DNA of 64,000 nt. Origin: Prinia subflava. Taxonomy: Eukaryota > Chordata > Aves > Passeriformes > Cisticolidae. Within the stretch, counting starts at the first letter, position 1, and every line of letters starts with the position of its first letter. Of this stretch, positions 1-9,866 are shown in pieces. Where the stretch lies: positions 1,738,501-1,802,500 of the forward strand of contig NW_026960607.1 in assembly GCF_021018805.1 (NCBI RefSeq), read 5' to 3'. Below the pieces are notes generated by a model, which saw nothing but the letters and a program-made list of their open reading frames with translations, was not told where the DNA came from and did no database searches. The position numbers were made by a program, and so were the translations under genes.

Positions 1-142
1 ATGTATGCTGGTTAAAAGAAATTAATAAATCAACTGCTTTGAACTAACACCCAAGCTGTCTCATTCAAGGCAGGAACACCTACTCCCTCCTGTAACACCT
101 CCTCCCACACATTTATGGCATTGTTATGAACAAATTTCCCAG

Positions 143-1113
143 TAGGGAGGGGCTGTGCCATCCCTGTCCTAGCCCCCATAGCGAGACAGCTCCATCCCCC
201 CAGAGAAAAATGCTGAGCACCCATTAGCATATTAAAAGAGTTCTGAGCACTCAGAATGCAACCCCCCCCCTCCCAATTTGTGCCGTCACCCAGCCTTTTA
301 GAAAAATGGGGGGTTTTCCTTTTTGCAGAGAACCCCATAGCTGGGGTGATGCTGCTGTCCCCAGAAAGCTGCTGACTCCCTCCTGGCTAGGCTAGATGTA
401 CCACCCCCACACCCCAGCAAGTTTGAAGACCAAGGAAAGCTGCCCAGTGGCATTCTACTACCTCATTAAAATGTGAAAAGGAGCAGCTCCTGCCTAGATT
501 GCCCGGTAATTGTTTGCTGTAACTACCTTTTCAGCAGGGATACCCTCTGCCGACCAGGACAAATGCATATGCATTTGTATATGCAAATAAAACCGACCCT
601 GTGAATCCTGGGAGGGTTTTTTAGAGGAACTGCACCCCAAGATGAGAAGCTAGATGCAAAAGAGGAGAATTAGAGGGTGCCCTGGCCAAGGAAGGAGTGG
701 ATGCACCCCCTGGCTTGGTTTGAAGATTCACCATAACCCATGAGGAGTCTAAATGGAATGGGAGCTGGCCAGCTGAAGTGACTGAGAGAGACAATGGGAA
801 ACTCTCAAAGTTTTTCCCTGAAGGTAAAGGAGCTGACGTCTGCTATGCTGGACTCCAGTGACAGACCCCTCACTGCTCTGCCCTCTGATGGTTGACCAGA
901 GGAAGCTTCTAGCTGTTCCTGTGGAGACAAGGACTCGGCATGTACTGCGGGCAGCTGAGTGAAGAACTGCAACAGCACCTGCTCCTTCAGATTACCACAG
1001 CAGCGTGAAGAACTCCAGTTGGACTCTACAATCCTGCTGATGCCTTTAATAAAGAGCTGATAACTTTAATAAAGAGCTGAATATTAATAAAGGCATATGC
1101 CCTGTTCTTTTCA
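143..1113 (+). repeat. LTR-like interspersed repeat, copy 1 (sense)
   Basis: This stretch matches the reverse complement of 60355-61708, once the LTR nested there is removed. Shared parts include the TATGCAAATAAAACC segment, the three AATAAA-containing repeats near 1047-1100, and the terminal CTGTTCTTTTCA at 1102-1113. Similarity stops at the same CA end in both copies. It looks like a solo LTR of an avian ERV, with several poly(A) signals near its 3' end. I see no clear target duplication, so the left edge near 143 is approximate. Bases 1-142 have no counterpart in the other copy and are unassigned. Confidence 0.6.
560..588 (+). promoter_or_regulatory. POU-dimer palindrome plus octamer in LTR copy 1
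   Basis: Positions 560-577 are a perfect 18-bp palindrome (CAAATGCATATGCATTTG) that contains the MORE-type POU dimer site ATGCATATGCAT at 563-574. An octamer ATGCAAAT follows at 581-588 and runs into AATAAAACC. The second copy of the repeat keeps both motifs (60871-60899). Binding by Oct-family factors is inferred from the motifs only. Confidence 0.5.
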
Positions 1114-3540
1114 GGCATGTTTGGTGCAGGCCAGGAATTCTCAGGACCATATGATTCCTCCATCTCCATCCCAAGATCACTTGCAAGCCTTTTAGTTGTC
1201 CATATCTTTCCCAAAAAAATGGGATGCTATCCAACAAAGAAAGCAGTGCTGGTCTAGCTCGGAATTTCAATGTTTCCGATGGGAATAAAGTAATTACAGA
1301 TTATATTGACTAAAGTTACAATATTGGGTAACAGATATACCTAAAACTAAAACACTGTCGGTATTTCAGAAAACAATTTAAATGAGGTAAAGTAGCATGC
1401 TGAAGATATGTATCCTAATAAATAAAGCTATTATTTTCTCATCAGTATTCATGCAAGATCTAATTATACTTGGGTCTGAAAATTTTTAAAACAAGAGTAA
1501 CATGACCATACTGAAACAAGATATTTCTTATAATCAAAATTTCCTTTTTACTTTATTAAAATTAATTTCTAAATGGAATATCACCTCATGTATCTATGTG
1601 GACTGGCATATTAATACAGCTGGTTTGCTCAATACTATTTAAAAATTTCCTTTTTTCTTTACTTTCTCTGCTGTTACCTTACATTGTGTGGCACACAAGC
1701 TTGTCTCAGCCATTCCTGTATGCTGCTCCGCCTAGTGGATGGAGGGACTGTAACCACACAAAACGTACAATTTAATCTTATTTTAGATTTTTAACTGCAT
1801 GATTACAAGGCTTGCCTGATTACACTGTTCAGATAAAACTATTAGCAATACCAAAGTTCTGTTTGCTCTAAGGCAAAAGGCTGCAAACAATGTTATAGTT
1901 TTATAAGAATAGAATCTGGTCATTGTAGCACTGAGTATAAAATGTCAGGGTTTACCTACAGCAGCTATTATAAAAAAAAACAAAACAACATTGCCAATTT
2001 TATCATTTATGCACTTTCATGTATCTATAATAATATTATATAATGATTTAATCCCAGGTAAATTAGGTAGCTTTTTATACCTTAACCAGAGCTAGGGTAC
2101 ACATCCAGAAGACCTTTTGTAGTTCCTGCTCAAATTAGTGGGCCAGTCCTCTGCATGCAGCTGGTGCAAGCGTTATTGGAAGGTGGGATGGAAAAATGCC
2201 TCACTAAGTCCACATGCTCACTTGACAGGTGATAGTGATCTCCCAGGAAAGGGCATGGAGGAAGTAATGTGGTGGTTGGCTCCAGCAACACAGGCTTATG
2301 TTCACCGAAACCTGAGAAGCCTTAAAGGACAGACCCTTTCAGAAGGAAAGATGTGTGACTTTTCCAAATACAAAAATTCAGCCTCATATCACACATAGAT
2401 CTGACATGCATCCAGACAGTGGCAGAGTGTTACCTGACTTAAATGAGTTGTAAGACTGGGGATTCAACTATCTAACTACTCTATCATCAACTGACAAATA
2501 AATTCCACTCAATTGTGTTCAAAACCAGTACTTCAAGATAGGAAGAAGGAAAAACAAGTGCATAATTAGTATGGTCAAGCTAGCATAAATCGCAAGTCAG
2601 TGGCCAAAAGGACCTATGACTTAAGCACCTCCTTCCACCATGTAAATGCTTTGCTGGAAGAGTTAGTAAGAACACTCCTTCACCTGTTCCCTCAGCTGCC
2701 AAATTTGACAACACCAAACATATATTCCCCACTGTCTTCATTTTTCTCCATTCTGGAAACACTGAACACAAGAAACCCTGGCTGTCAACAACCTGATCTC
2801 ACCAGTGCCTGCACCACTCCCAAGCACTGGATGCATCCATGTTCAACCCCCGCACTTCATACATGCAAGGTGGGGGACCAGGAGCTCAGGCCCTTGACAT
2901 AACAAGCCCAGCACCCTGGAGTGGGTCTGCCTCCCTCTTTCTGAATCCTTTGTTGCTATACCTCTTCAGTTTCCCTGGACAGACTAGAGACCTGCTTTGA
3001 TGTATACCACAGTGTACTTCACATATACCTCTCCCTGCAATGAAATGCAGTTCTAACCCAAGCTTTTCTGGCAGTTTCAGCAAATGCTCTCTCATCTGAT
3101 TACTCCTCCATGTGCAGAGGAGCTTCGGCTACTACTCCCTGGAAGTAATCAGAAGAGGATATTAAGACCAAGGTCCAAGACTGGCTATAAAAGCACTACA
3201 AACATCTGGAAATACAGACCTCCATGGTTTAACCCACTGGCCTTGCCACTTAGCTGAAGGTCGCTCTGCATCCTCCTCTTCTGATGCCACAAGGTCAGGG
3301 AGGAAGGATGGGAGACTGGCACAGGACAGCATCGGCACATACAAGGTCCCTGCCCTGTCGGCAGCTGTCCACATACATCCTAATCACTTTTTGTGGCAGC
3401 TGCACAGCCTGCAGATAGCATCAACCAAATTCAAGCAGTTTTGCTCAAGTTAAAAGACAGCTTTACTCTCTGTTGACAGAGAACTTAGACATCTACAATC
3501 AATGTCAGCTTCCCACAGGCTAGGATCTCCTCAGACTGAG
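1114..3540. other. Intergenic DNA upstream of the CpG island
   Basis: There is no gene-like reading frame here. The short open frames (2138-2398, 2600-2902) show no domain, codon pattern or splice context that I recognise. The first kilobase is AT-rich. No recognised mobile element was found between 1114 and 3540. Confidence 0.5.
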
Positions 3541-3544
3541 TTTA

Positions 3545-3600
3545 AACCGGAGTTGGGTTCTGCAATCCCGTTAGGAATAAAGCCCCTGGGGGAAAGAACG
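3545..3600 (+). repeat. Possible LTR 3'-end remnant
   Basis: The segment GGTTCTGCAATCCCGTTAG followed by AATAAAG resembles the poly(A)-signal region of the 143-1113 repeat (GGACTCTACAATCCTGCTGATG, then AATAAAG). It may be a fossil LTR end abutting the CpG island. Only a few dozen bases can be compared, so this is weak. Confidence 0.3.
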
Positions 3601-3925
3601 TGTGCCATTTCTCCGAAGAGCAGCATTTTGGTTCTCAAGATTATCTAAGCGTGCTGGGGTGGTACACCCCTTTCCGGTAGCACTTGCTCATCAAGCGTCT
3701 CTGACGAGGGATGCGATGGCCGGCGGGGGCTGCCCCGGACTGCCGGCCCCGCGCGGGCACAGGGGGCTCGCACCCCCGCAGTCTCCGCCTTCTCCACAGC
3801 GGCCCCGCCACCGCCCGCTCGCTTCAGGCCCCGCCGCCTCGCCTGCGGCCGCCGTACGACCCCGACCCCATCTCAACCCCGCGGCCGAGGGTTCTGCCGC
3901 CCCCCGCGGGCCCCGGGGCCGCCCC

Positions 3926-3955
3926 CCGGCCCGGCCCGGCCCGGCCCGGCCCGGC
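3926..3955. repeat. (CCGGC)6 pentanucleotide repeat
   Basis: Six perfect CCGGC units lie about 100 bp before the longer hexanucleotide array, in the same CpG island. Confidence 0.85.
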
Positions 3956-4055
3956 CCCGAGCATGCTCAGTGCCGCCCTGACCTACTTTCCCCGCCGCAG
4001 CCAGCAGCGGCGGAGCGCACCGGCACGGCGCGGCACTGCGGCAGTACCGCGCTCC

Positions 4056-4199
4056 CCCCGGCCCCGGCCCCGGCCCCGGCCCCGGCCCCGGCCCCGGCCC
4101 CGGCCCCGGCCCCGGCCCCGGCCCCGGCCCCGGCCCCGGCCCCGGCCCCGGCCCCGGCCCCGGCCCCGGCCCCGGCCCCGGCCCCGGCCCCGGCCCCGG
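4056..4199. repeat. (CCCCGG)24 array, the C9orf72-type GGGGCC hexanucleotide
   Basis: Twenty-four uninterrupted CCCCGG units (144 bp) can be counted directly. On the minus strand the unit is CCGGGG, the GGGGCC register. The array sits in the CpG island, 141 bp before the candidate first-exon donor at 4341. A + strand transcript would carry the C-rich strand and a - strand transcript the G-rich strand. Translated in different frames the array gives Pro-Ala, Pro-Arg, Gly-Pro and Gly-Arg dipeptides, which explains the long open frames here. It is a composition-driven array, not a protein gene. Confidence 0.97.
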
Positions 4200-4340
4200 C
4201 CGCGGGCCCGGCGCCGGCATGGTGCTGCGCGGCGCGCGCTGAGGGGTGCGGCGGCAGCGGGCGCTACCGCGGGGCGGCGGCAGCAGCGGCGGCAGCACAG
4301 CGGCAGCGGCAGCGAGCGAGCGGGAGCAGCGGGCGGGCAG
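4200..4340 (+). other. MFAP3L: Candidate untranslated first exon of MFAP3L (5' end unknown)
   Basis: The GC-rich segment ends at GGGCGGGCAG with GTGAGC following at 4341, a near-consensus splice donor. The downstream acceptor at 24580/24581 needs an upstream exon, and this is the best donor in the island. The transcription start is not visible. It could lie before, within or after the hexanucleotide array, so whether the array is promoter or transcribed leader is open. Confidence 0.45.
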
Positions 4341-6028
4341 GTGAGCGGCGCGGGGGGCGCGGGCCGCGGCTCCCCAGCGGGCGGGCGGCGGTCCCGGGGA
4401 GGCGCTGCCCCCAGCCGCCTCCATCGCCCGCGCCGCCGGCACCTGCCGCGGCTGCCGGGGACCTGCGAGCTGGCCCCGGTGCCGCCGCGGTGGCTGCGGA
4501 GCTCCGCGATGAGCCCCGGGCGCGCTGTCCCGCCGGCGGCCCCGGGCGAGCCTGGAGGGCCGGAGCAGGGTCCAGTGGCCATGCCGGGGAAGCGCTGCAG
4601 CTCGGCTGGCCACGCTCGGCGCCTCTCCCGCGGCGGCTGTCGCTCGTGGCAAGCTCGGCGTGGAGCGCGGTATCCCCCCGCGCAACGGGAGCGCAGTAAT
4701 GCTGTGTTCAGCATGAAAGTTCAGGAGCTTATTTCAAATCAGCACCGAGTCTTGAAAGAAAGTGGGTTTAGTTCGGCAAAAATATAGCTAATAAGCCCAA
4801 GGCTTTACTGGAGCTTTCCAGCTCCTGCGCGCAGGATGCTCGCTGCTGTCCCGCCCTAGGAAGGGGAATGCGAGGTGATGCCTCAATGCAGAGACCTCTT
4901 TGATGGAGCTGTCTTCAAAGAGAGGTTAATTTGTGCTGCCCTAAATTTAAAATAAAGGATGCTTCCTGATATTTTGCTTTAATTACCCATTTACTTCACA
5001 GGATAGCCTCATAAGATAACATTCAATTTCATAAGTGACCTGAGGAAACTAGAATCAAACACTTCAGAATGGTCTTGAAATAATCTTTTGAATCCTGTTT
5101 CTTAACAGGGCCAATTCAAGCAATATTGGACAAGGGAGCTTAAGAGAACACAGAGCACTACTGAGCAGGCACTTTTCTAGTGCATTTGTCTGGAGAGTCT
5201 TGTAAGAGACCACTTCCTAAAACAGCCCTCTTTCATTTGTTACGTTGAAGCATCTCATGGAGCTACCCTGATAACCCTGCTTGGGGAAATAAAAGTACCA
5301 ACTGTGGCAAGATCCTAAATGTGACCTCATTTGGTGCATGTTTGTCTGAAGGACTGTAAAATTATTTCAAAAGGAAGAACACAAAGAATTTAAGGGGGGG
5401 AAATGTAACATTTTAGTTCTTTAGAGACATTATATTGTGAAAGAGTTCCTCTTTTCACTGCAGTAGGGCAAAATACGGCAGATCTTTTTTCAGTGGAGAT
5501 GATGTTTTGCATGGTATGAATCCTTTGTCTGATTTAGCATGTACAGTTAGCAACAGCACCATTGATATACTTGTAGTTGCTGTACTAGAAATCCTTTTTT
5601 TTTTTTTTTTTAATCTATCTCATTCAGACTGCAGCATATCAACATCAGTTGATGCTGAGTGCAGCTTACACAGCTGGAGTGCACATTGTGCACTCATTTT
5701 TTTTCTGAAGAATTTGGAGTTTTCAGAGGCCTGGACAAACAGCAGAACATCCACAACAAACCAAAAAAAAAGTTTTGTCCACTGTGTATTTCCTGTCCTG
5801 AAGGTTCATAAACTTTAGAGATAAAATCAGTTACTCTTAAAACATTTAACACATGGTGGGAGTGGGATCTATATTGTACAACTGCAGTTGCCTTCCTGCT
5901 CTGTCCCCTTTGCCTCCCTGCAATTAGACAAGTCCTGCACAAATTTGGAGGAGGAGAATGGAGTTGGCACAGAACCTGACTAAAGCGCATTCATTGCTTT
6001 AACCAGGGGAACAAAACCCAAACCCAGC

Positions 6029-6407
6029 TGTAGCAGGATGGCTTATATCATAAGGTAGAGCTATCCCAAACTGGGCCTCAGACCAGGCCTCAGGCCTGGG
6101 CCTAGTAGGCCTCGTACGTCCAACATACGTAGTACCAGATAAGGTTATCTGGTATTGGGAATGTGTTAAGGTATGGACATTTACAGAATAGAAGTAATTG
6201 CACTGAAACTCCGTAGCTGCCTTAACTCTAGATTGTTTGCATATTTCTCTACTCTCACTGCCTATCAGAATGCACCTGTTCTTGTAAACCATTCTGTCTG
6301 TATTTAACCCGCCATCTCAAGGAATAAAGCGGAGAACCTGTGATATACCCACATTGGGTCGGACCCTCATTTCTCTAGTCCCCGATCTTATCTGATCCCA
6401 GCTTTCA
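6029..6407 (+). repeat. ERV-A 5' LTR
   Basis: Begins TGTAGCAGG and ends AGCTTTCA (canonical TG...CA). It contains the GGCCTA-G-TAGGCC inverted repeat (6099-6111), a paired GATA palindrome (6131-6156), a TATTTAA-like box near 6300 and an AATAAA signal near 6322. It matches 9488-9866 except for two apparent substitutions. Confidence 0.93.
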
Positions 6408-6409
6408 TC

Positions 6410-6427
6410 TGGCGCCCGAACAGGGAC
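6410..6427 (+). other. ERV-A primer binding site, lysine tRNA type
   Basis: TGGCGCCCGAACAGGGAC starts two bases after the LTR and is the classical primer site complementary to the 3' end of tRNA-Lys3. Confidence 0.92.
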
Positions 6428-6429
6428 AG

Positions 6430-6545
6430 TGTTTTCTCTTAAATGAGGGGGGTTTTTTTTCTCTTAAATGAGGTTTTTTTTTTTCTTCTCTTAAATGAGG
6501 TTTTTTGTCGCTTGAATGCGGAGTTTTTGCTTAGATGCAGAAAAG
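6430..6545 (+). repeat. ERV-A leader tandem repeats
   Basis: About five imperfect units of a T-rich run followed by CTTAAATGAGG, CTTGAATGCGG or CTTAGATGCAG follow the primer site. A related iterated unit occupies the same place in ERV-C (35223-35300). A role in packaging or dimerisation is inferred from position only. Confidence 0.6.
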
Positions 6546-6683
6546 TCCTTGTGCTTGGAAAGTGATTCGTGTGCTTGCATACACCTGTTCTGAGCTGGCA
6601 AGGCAGATCGGGGAGCGATTGCTGACTGGTTTCGTTTGGGAAGGTCCGCGGTGCCCCCCCCCCCCACTGCTGACGGAAAGAAG

Positions 6684-6689
6684 GTAAGC
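6684..6689 (+). other. ERV-A probable major splice donor
   Basis: AAG at 6681-6683 followed by GTAAGC is a strong donor between the primer site and the gag start (6733). ERV-C has the same GAAG/GTAAGC at 35434/35435. Confidence 0.6.
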
Positions 6690-6732
6690 AGCGATCGCAG
6701 AAGGAGACAAAAAAGACTTTAGAAAAAAAACA

Positions 6733-7751
6733 ATGGCAAGAGATTACCCTGCTGTTTTTCAGCGTGTAGCCATCGGTGCCTCCCAGAGGGGCGAAAAGAT
6801 AAGAGCTAATATGGGACAGTTAACCCTATGGGTTCAGAAAAACGAAGGTTGAATCGGCCGTTGCTTCGCTTTAGTGAAGCAGGATGGAAGGAAAAAGGAA
6901 AATTAATATGGGACGCTGTGGTTTTACAAGGAAAAAGAGCAAAGAATTGTTCAGAATTAGGTGTAATTTGGAAAAAAGCAGTAAATACCTTGCAAACATT
7001 CACTGCGAACAGTAAAACTGCAATTTTAGCCACAGAAAAGACGTTTCCCTGTCTTTCTGGTTCAAAAACGTCCCTCTCTGAGCCAAAAGAGATGAAAAAG
7101 CTGTCTAAAATAATGAGGTTTTTTGGTCTGCATTCCGTACATTCTGCGCATTCCGAGAGTGAGGACGTAGCTCCCTTTTGTTCGTCCCATGCAATCCAAG
7201 GGCAGGAAATGCCTTCTCCAGCTCCCAAGCAGAATGAAAGCAACCAGGAAGTGCCTCAGCTGCCAGACCCAAGGGGCGTGGTGATAGACGAGAAGGCAGG
7301 CGGGGCCGAAGGCGGAGCAGGGAGGGCGCAAGTGATGCAGCAAGGAGGCGGATCTCAGGGCAGTGCTGGAAGCAAGGCGGTGTTAGAGTCCTCCTCACAG
7401 GAAAAGGAGCTGACGTCATCACATGTGATCACAACAGAGATGGCTGCGCCTATGTCAGCCCCCGAGAAACCGGACCCAGCTCGATTGAAGGCTTCTGCAC
7501 CCCTGCAGTCTGCATCAACGAAATCTATCACTCTATCAGTACTTTTTGACACGGGTGTGAGCAATCCTACTATAAATCAACTGCACTGGCCGACGGACTG
7601 GTGTTTGAGATCTCCTTACCCGCCTTCAGTGAGTGCAGAGCCTGTCAGTATCGTCTTTGAAGACAAACAAAGCATCGTAACTCGACCTTATGTCATGCCA
7701 GTGCCCAGGGAGCTTCCAGGATTGTTAGGCAGAGATGGTCAAAACATATAA
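6733..7751 (+). pseudogene. ERV-A gag matrix region collapsed onto a protease fragment
   Basis: An ATG at 6733 opens 39 codons to a TGA at 6850-6852. The gag-like frame continues one register over as an open frame from 6828 to 7751 (307 codons), so a small indel separates the two. The longer frame starts with a matrix-like helical part (GWKEKGKLIWDAV, then SELGVIWKKAVNTLQTF), close to the ERV-C gag N-terminus. A Pro/Gly/Ala-rich linker follows with the peptide MAAPM. At about codon 230 the frame jumps into retroviral protease (LFDTG, LHWPTDW, LLGRD). Against ERV-C the capsid, zinc knuckles and dUTPase are gone, and the protease also lacks its VVGVGGL flap-like stretch. A working protease is therefore unlikely, though the fused frame itself is open. 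It may now act as a matrix-only protein or be inert. Confidence 0.75.
7411..7447 (+). promoter_or_regulatory. CRE palindrome plus YY1-like site inside ERV-A gag
   Basis: A full CRE/ATF palindrome TGACGTCA lies at 7411-7418, followed by ATGGCTGC at 7440-7447, one mismatch from the YY1 core ATGGCGGC. ERV-C has the same arrangement at 36180-36228. The motifs overlap coding sequence. Confidence 0.4.
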
Positions 7752-9120
7752 CAAGTGAACATTGCAAGAAAACACCAGAAAAAGAAAAAGCGGTCATCTG
7801 TCCCTCTGTTGTAAAGCAATCCATCATTGTGCGAGAAATGCAATGTGAAAAAGAAACATCCTATCATGAAAAAGATAAAGTAAAAAATGAAATAGAGATG
7901 AGTTTTTAGCTAGTTATTAATTTTGTGTAAGTTAGAGTTATATTTTCACATTTTAGTATTGGTGAAAATTGATTTTTGTGTGATTTAATTTGAGTTTGAG
8001 TTACTTATTGCTAAACATATAATTTTAAAGTTTAATTTTAAGATTTGGACCCTGATAAGTTTAAGTTAAGTTTAAGTTTATATTTAAGTTTTGAAAAGTT
8101 TAATTAGTAATGAATTTATATTGATTTACTACATGTAGATTTTATAAAGTTAATGCAAGTTGTAGCTTTTGTTAAGATTTACTTATGTTAGATTTAAGAG
8201 TTAGTTGATTTAAAGAGTGATTTATAATTTATAAAAGGTATAGTTGTTTAATTTGTAAGGTTTAGTTATTAAAAAAGGAAAGAAACAGTTTTAACTGAAA
8301 TGATAACAGAACATTGATAAAGAAGATTTAAAACGATACAATTTGTTAGATCCTTGATTTTATTGTTAGTTGTGAGTTGTTTTAGTATATGAAAGTTTTA
8401 AAATATAATTTGTTGACATGTTAAGTACACAAATTGGTAGCACTTGTAAGTTGATGTTATAGTTAAGTTTTTATGTTTTGTTATTTGTCTATAGGGTTTT
8501 CCAACAAGCATTTGTTATTTTAAATGTTTCTATCTACTTTTTAGCCATTTAAATATTTCATAAATGTTATTAACAGATGTAGCTGTATTGGTAAGTGTAA
8601 GTTAGAATTTTTATTAAGTTTCATTTTAAGTATTTCCTTTATGCAAAGATATTATAGCAGTTTGTTGTATTTTAGGCATTTTGTGTTTATTGTTGTTAGA
8701 GATTGTCTTTAAAAGATATACTAAAGAACATCACTCCAACTTAAGGTTTGAGTTGTGGCCAAACTCTAATTTTAACTTGGATGGATGTTGTTTGTCAACA
8801 AAGCCCAGAGGTTTCTGCTCCAAAAATAATATGCAAGTTATCTTAACTTGACAATTTGATCCGATTAGAATGACAGCTGAATCAGCTTTGAGGTGAAACC
8901 TGATATTCCTTGCCCGGGAAAGGGATATCAAGATCTCACTAAAGAAAAGCGTTTCAGCAGTTTGCAGTCTCTGGGGTGATAGCAGAAATGATTTGATAAT
9001 CACTTTTCACTTTCATTAGCATGCAAAACTTCTATTCTGTTCCCTTGCCTTTGAAAATGCTAATTCACATACCAGGTCTGTTTTAGTTTCTCTTCTGTAA
9101 GCTGTGGAATCAATAAGATA
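7752..9120 (+). other. ERV-A AT-rich, C-poor interior of unknown origin
   Basis: After the protease fragment the interior becomes AT-rich, and from about 7880 to 8700 the + strand is strikingly poor in C, with repeated TTAAGTTT-like words. There is no open frame and no recognisable pol or env. It lies inside the target duplications, so it belongs to the element. It may be captured foreign DNA or heavily drifted viral sequence. Confidence 0.6.
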
Positions 9121-9124
9121 CTAA

Positions 9125-9316
9125 CAAAAGCTGCCAAAGCTGAACCAGACAAGGAGACAGCAACAGAGACGCATCATTGCAGCTGCGTTTGCAAGAGGTA
9201 ACATCAACTATCCCAGTAACAACAGAGAAGCTTGTAGCCATGATGCATCACCAGATGGTGAAGAAGAAAAAGAGACTACAGATGATCTTGAGACTTTATA
9301 TTCAGAACCTGTGTAG
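9125..9316 (+). CDS. Candidate short exon with an arginine-rich motif (hypothetical)
   Basis: This 63-codon open stretch is bounded by TAA at 9122-9124 and TAG at 9314-9316. It encodes an Arg/Gln-rich segment (TRRQQQRRIIAAAFARG) and then an acidic tail (GEEEKETTDDLETLYSEPV). A branch-point-like TACTAAC lies just upstream (9119-9125), with pyrimidine-rich sequence near 9080-9099. There is no in-frame ATG, so it could only be expressed as a spliced exon or from a non-AUG start. The basic-then-acidic layout recalls retroviral RNA-export factors. It could equally be a leftover of the pol/env junction, since ERV-C has a similar GAGACAGCAACA word near the end of its pol. An overlapping open frame (about 9177-9365) is also present. 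The function is unknown. Confidence 0.25.
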   Translation, partial: QKLPKLNQTRRQQQRRIIAAAFARGNINYPSNNREACSHDASPDGEEEKETTDDLETLYSEPV

Positions 9317-9487
9317 GAATGAATGGCAAGGACTGAACACTGTGCCTTTATCTTTTTGCTTTTAGTAGCTAAGATCTTAGGGTTTTTCCTGGGTAATTCA
9401 GATAGCGCTTGCTTGTAACGATATATGTGAAAGTAGCCAGCCATGTCACAGACCCAGTTTGGATAGCTCTAAAGAAGAGAGGGGATT

Positions 9488-9866
9488 TGTAGCAGGATGG
9501 CTTATATCATAAGGTAGAGCTATCCCAAACTGGGCCTCAGACCAGGCCTCAGGCCTGGGCCTAGTAGGCCTCGTACGTCCAACATACGTAGTACCAGATA
9601 AGGTTATCTGGTATTGGGAATGTGTTAAGGTATGGACATTTACAGAATAGAAGTAATTGCACTGAAACTCCGTAGCTGCCTTAACTCTAGATTGTTTGCA
9701 TATTTCTCTACTCTCACTGCCTATCAGAATGCACCTGTTCTTGTAAACCATTCTGTCTGTATTTAACCCGCCATCTCAAGGAATAAAGCGGAGAACCTGC
9801 GATATACCCACATTGGGTTGGACCCTCATTTCTCTAGTCCCCGATCTTATCTGATCCCAGCTTTCA
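9488..9866 (+). repeat. ERV-A 3' LTR
   Basis: A 379-bp direct copy of 6029-6407, preceded by the polypurine tract at about 9472-9485 and followed by the target duplication CCCAGC (9867-9872). Two differences from the 5' LTR were seen, both close to the poly(A)-signal region. Confidence 0.93.

Larger units (their letters stand above)
3690..4640 (+). promoter_or_regulatory. MFAP3L: CpG island, probable MFAP3L promoter
   Basis: This is nearly 1 kb of very GC- and CpG-rich sequence, in sharp contrast to its AT-rich surroundings. It lies upstream of the only recognised gene, on the strand that gene uses. It contains a strong donor-like site (GGGCGGGCAG, then GTGAGC at 4341), which fits an untranslated first exon spliced to 24581. 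There is no clear TATA box, as expected for a CpG-island promoter. The long open frames crossing the island on both strands come from its composition and are not called as genes. A bidirectional promoter cannot be excluded. Confidence 0.7.
6029..9866 (+). mobile_element. ERV-A: non-autonomous endogenous retrovirus
   Basis: Two 379-bp LTRs (6029-6407 and 9488-9866) flank a 3-kb interior. The target duplication CCCAGC is exact at 6023-6028 and 9867-9872. A lysine-tRNA-type primer site follows the 5' LTR, and a purine tract (AAGAAGAGAGGGGA) precedes the 3' LTR. The LTRs differ at only two positions seen by eye, so the insertion is recent. The interior keeps a gag N-terminal region joined to part of protease. 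It lacks capsid, nucleocapsid, reverse transcriptase, RNase H, integrase and a recognisable envelope, so mobilisation would need helper proteins. LTR and gag resemble those of ERV-C. Confidence 0.93.

Noticed and set aside
3602..4787. Several 240-365-codon open frames on both strands across the CpG island
   Set aside because: They exist because the CCCCGG array and GC-rich flanks lack stop codons. They consist of Pro-Ala, Pro-Arg, Gly-Pro or Gly-Arg dipeptides and low-complexity sequence with no conserved domain.
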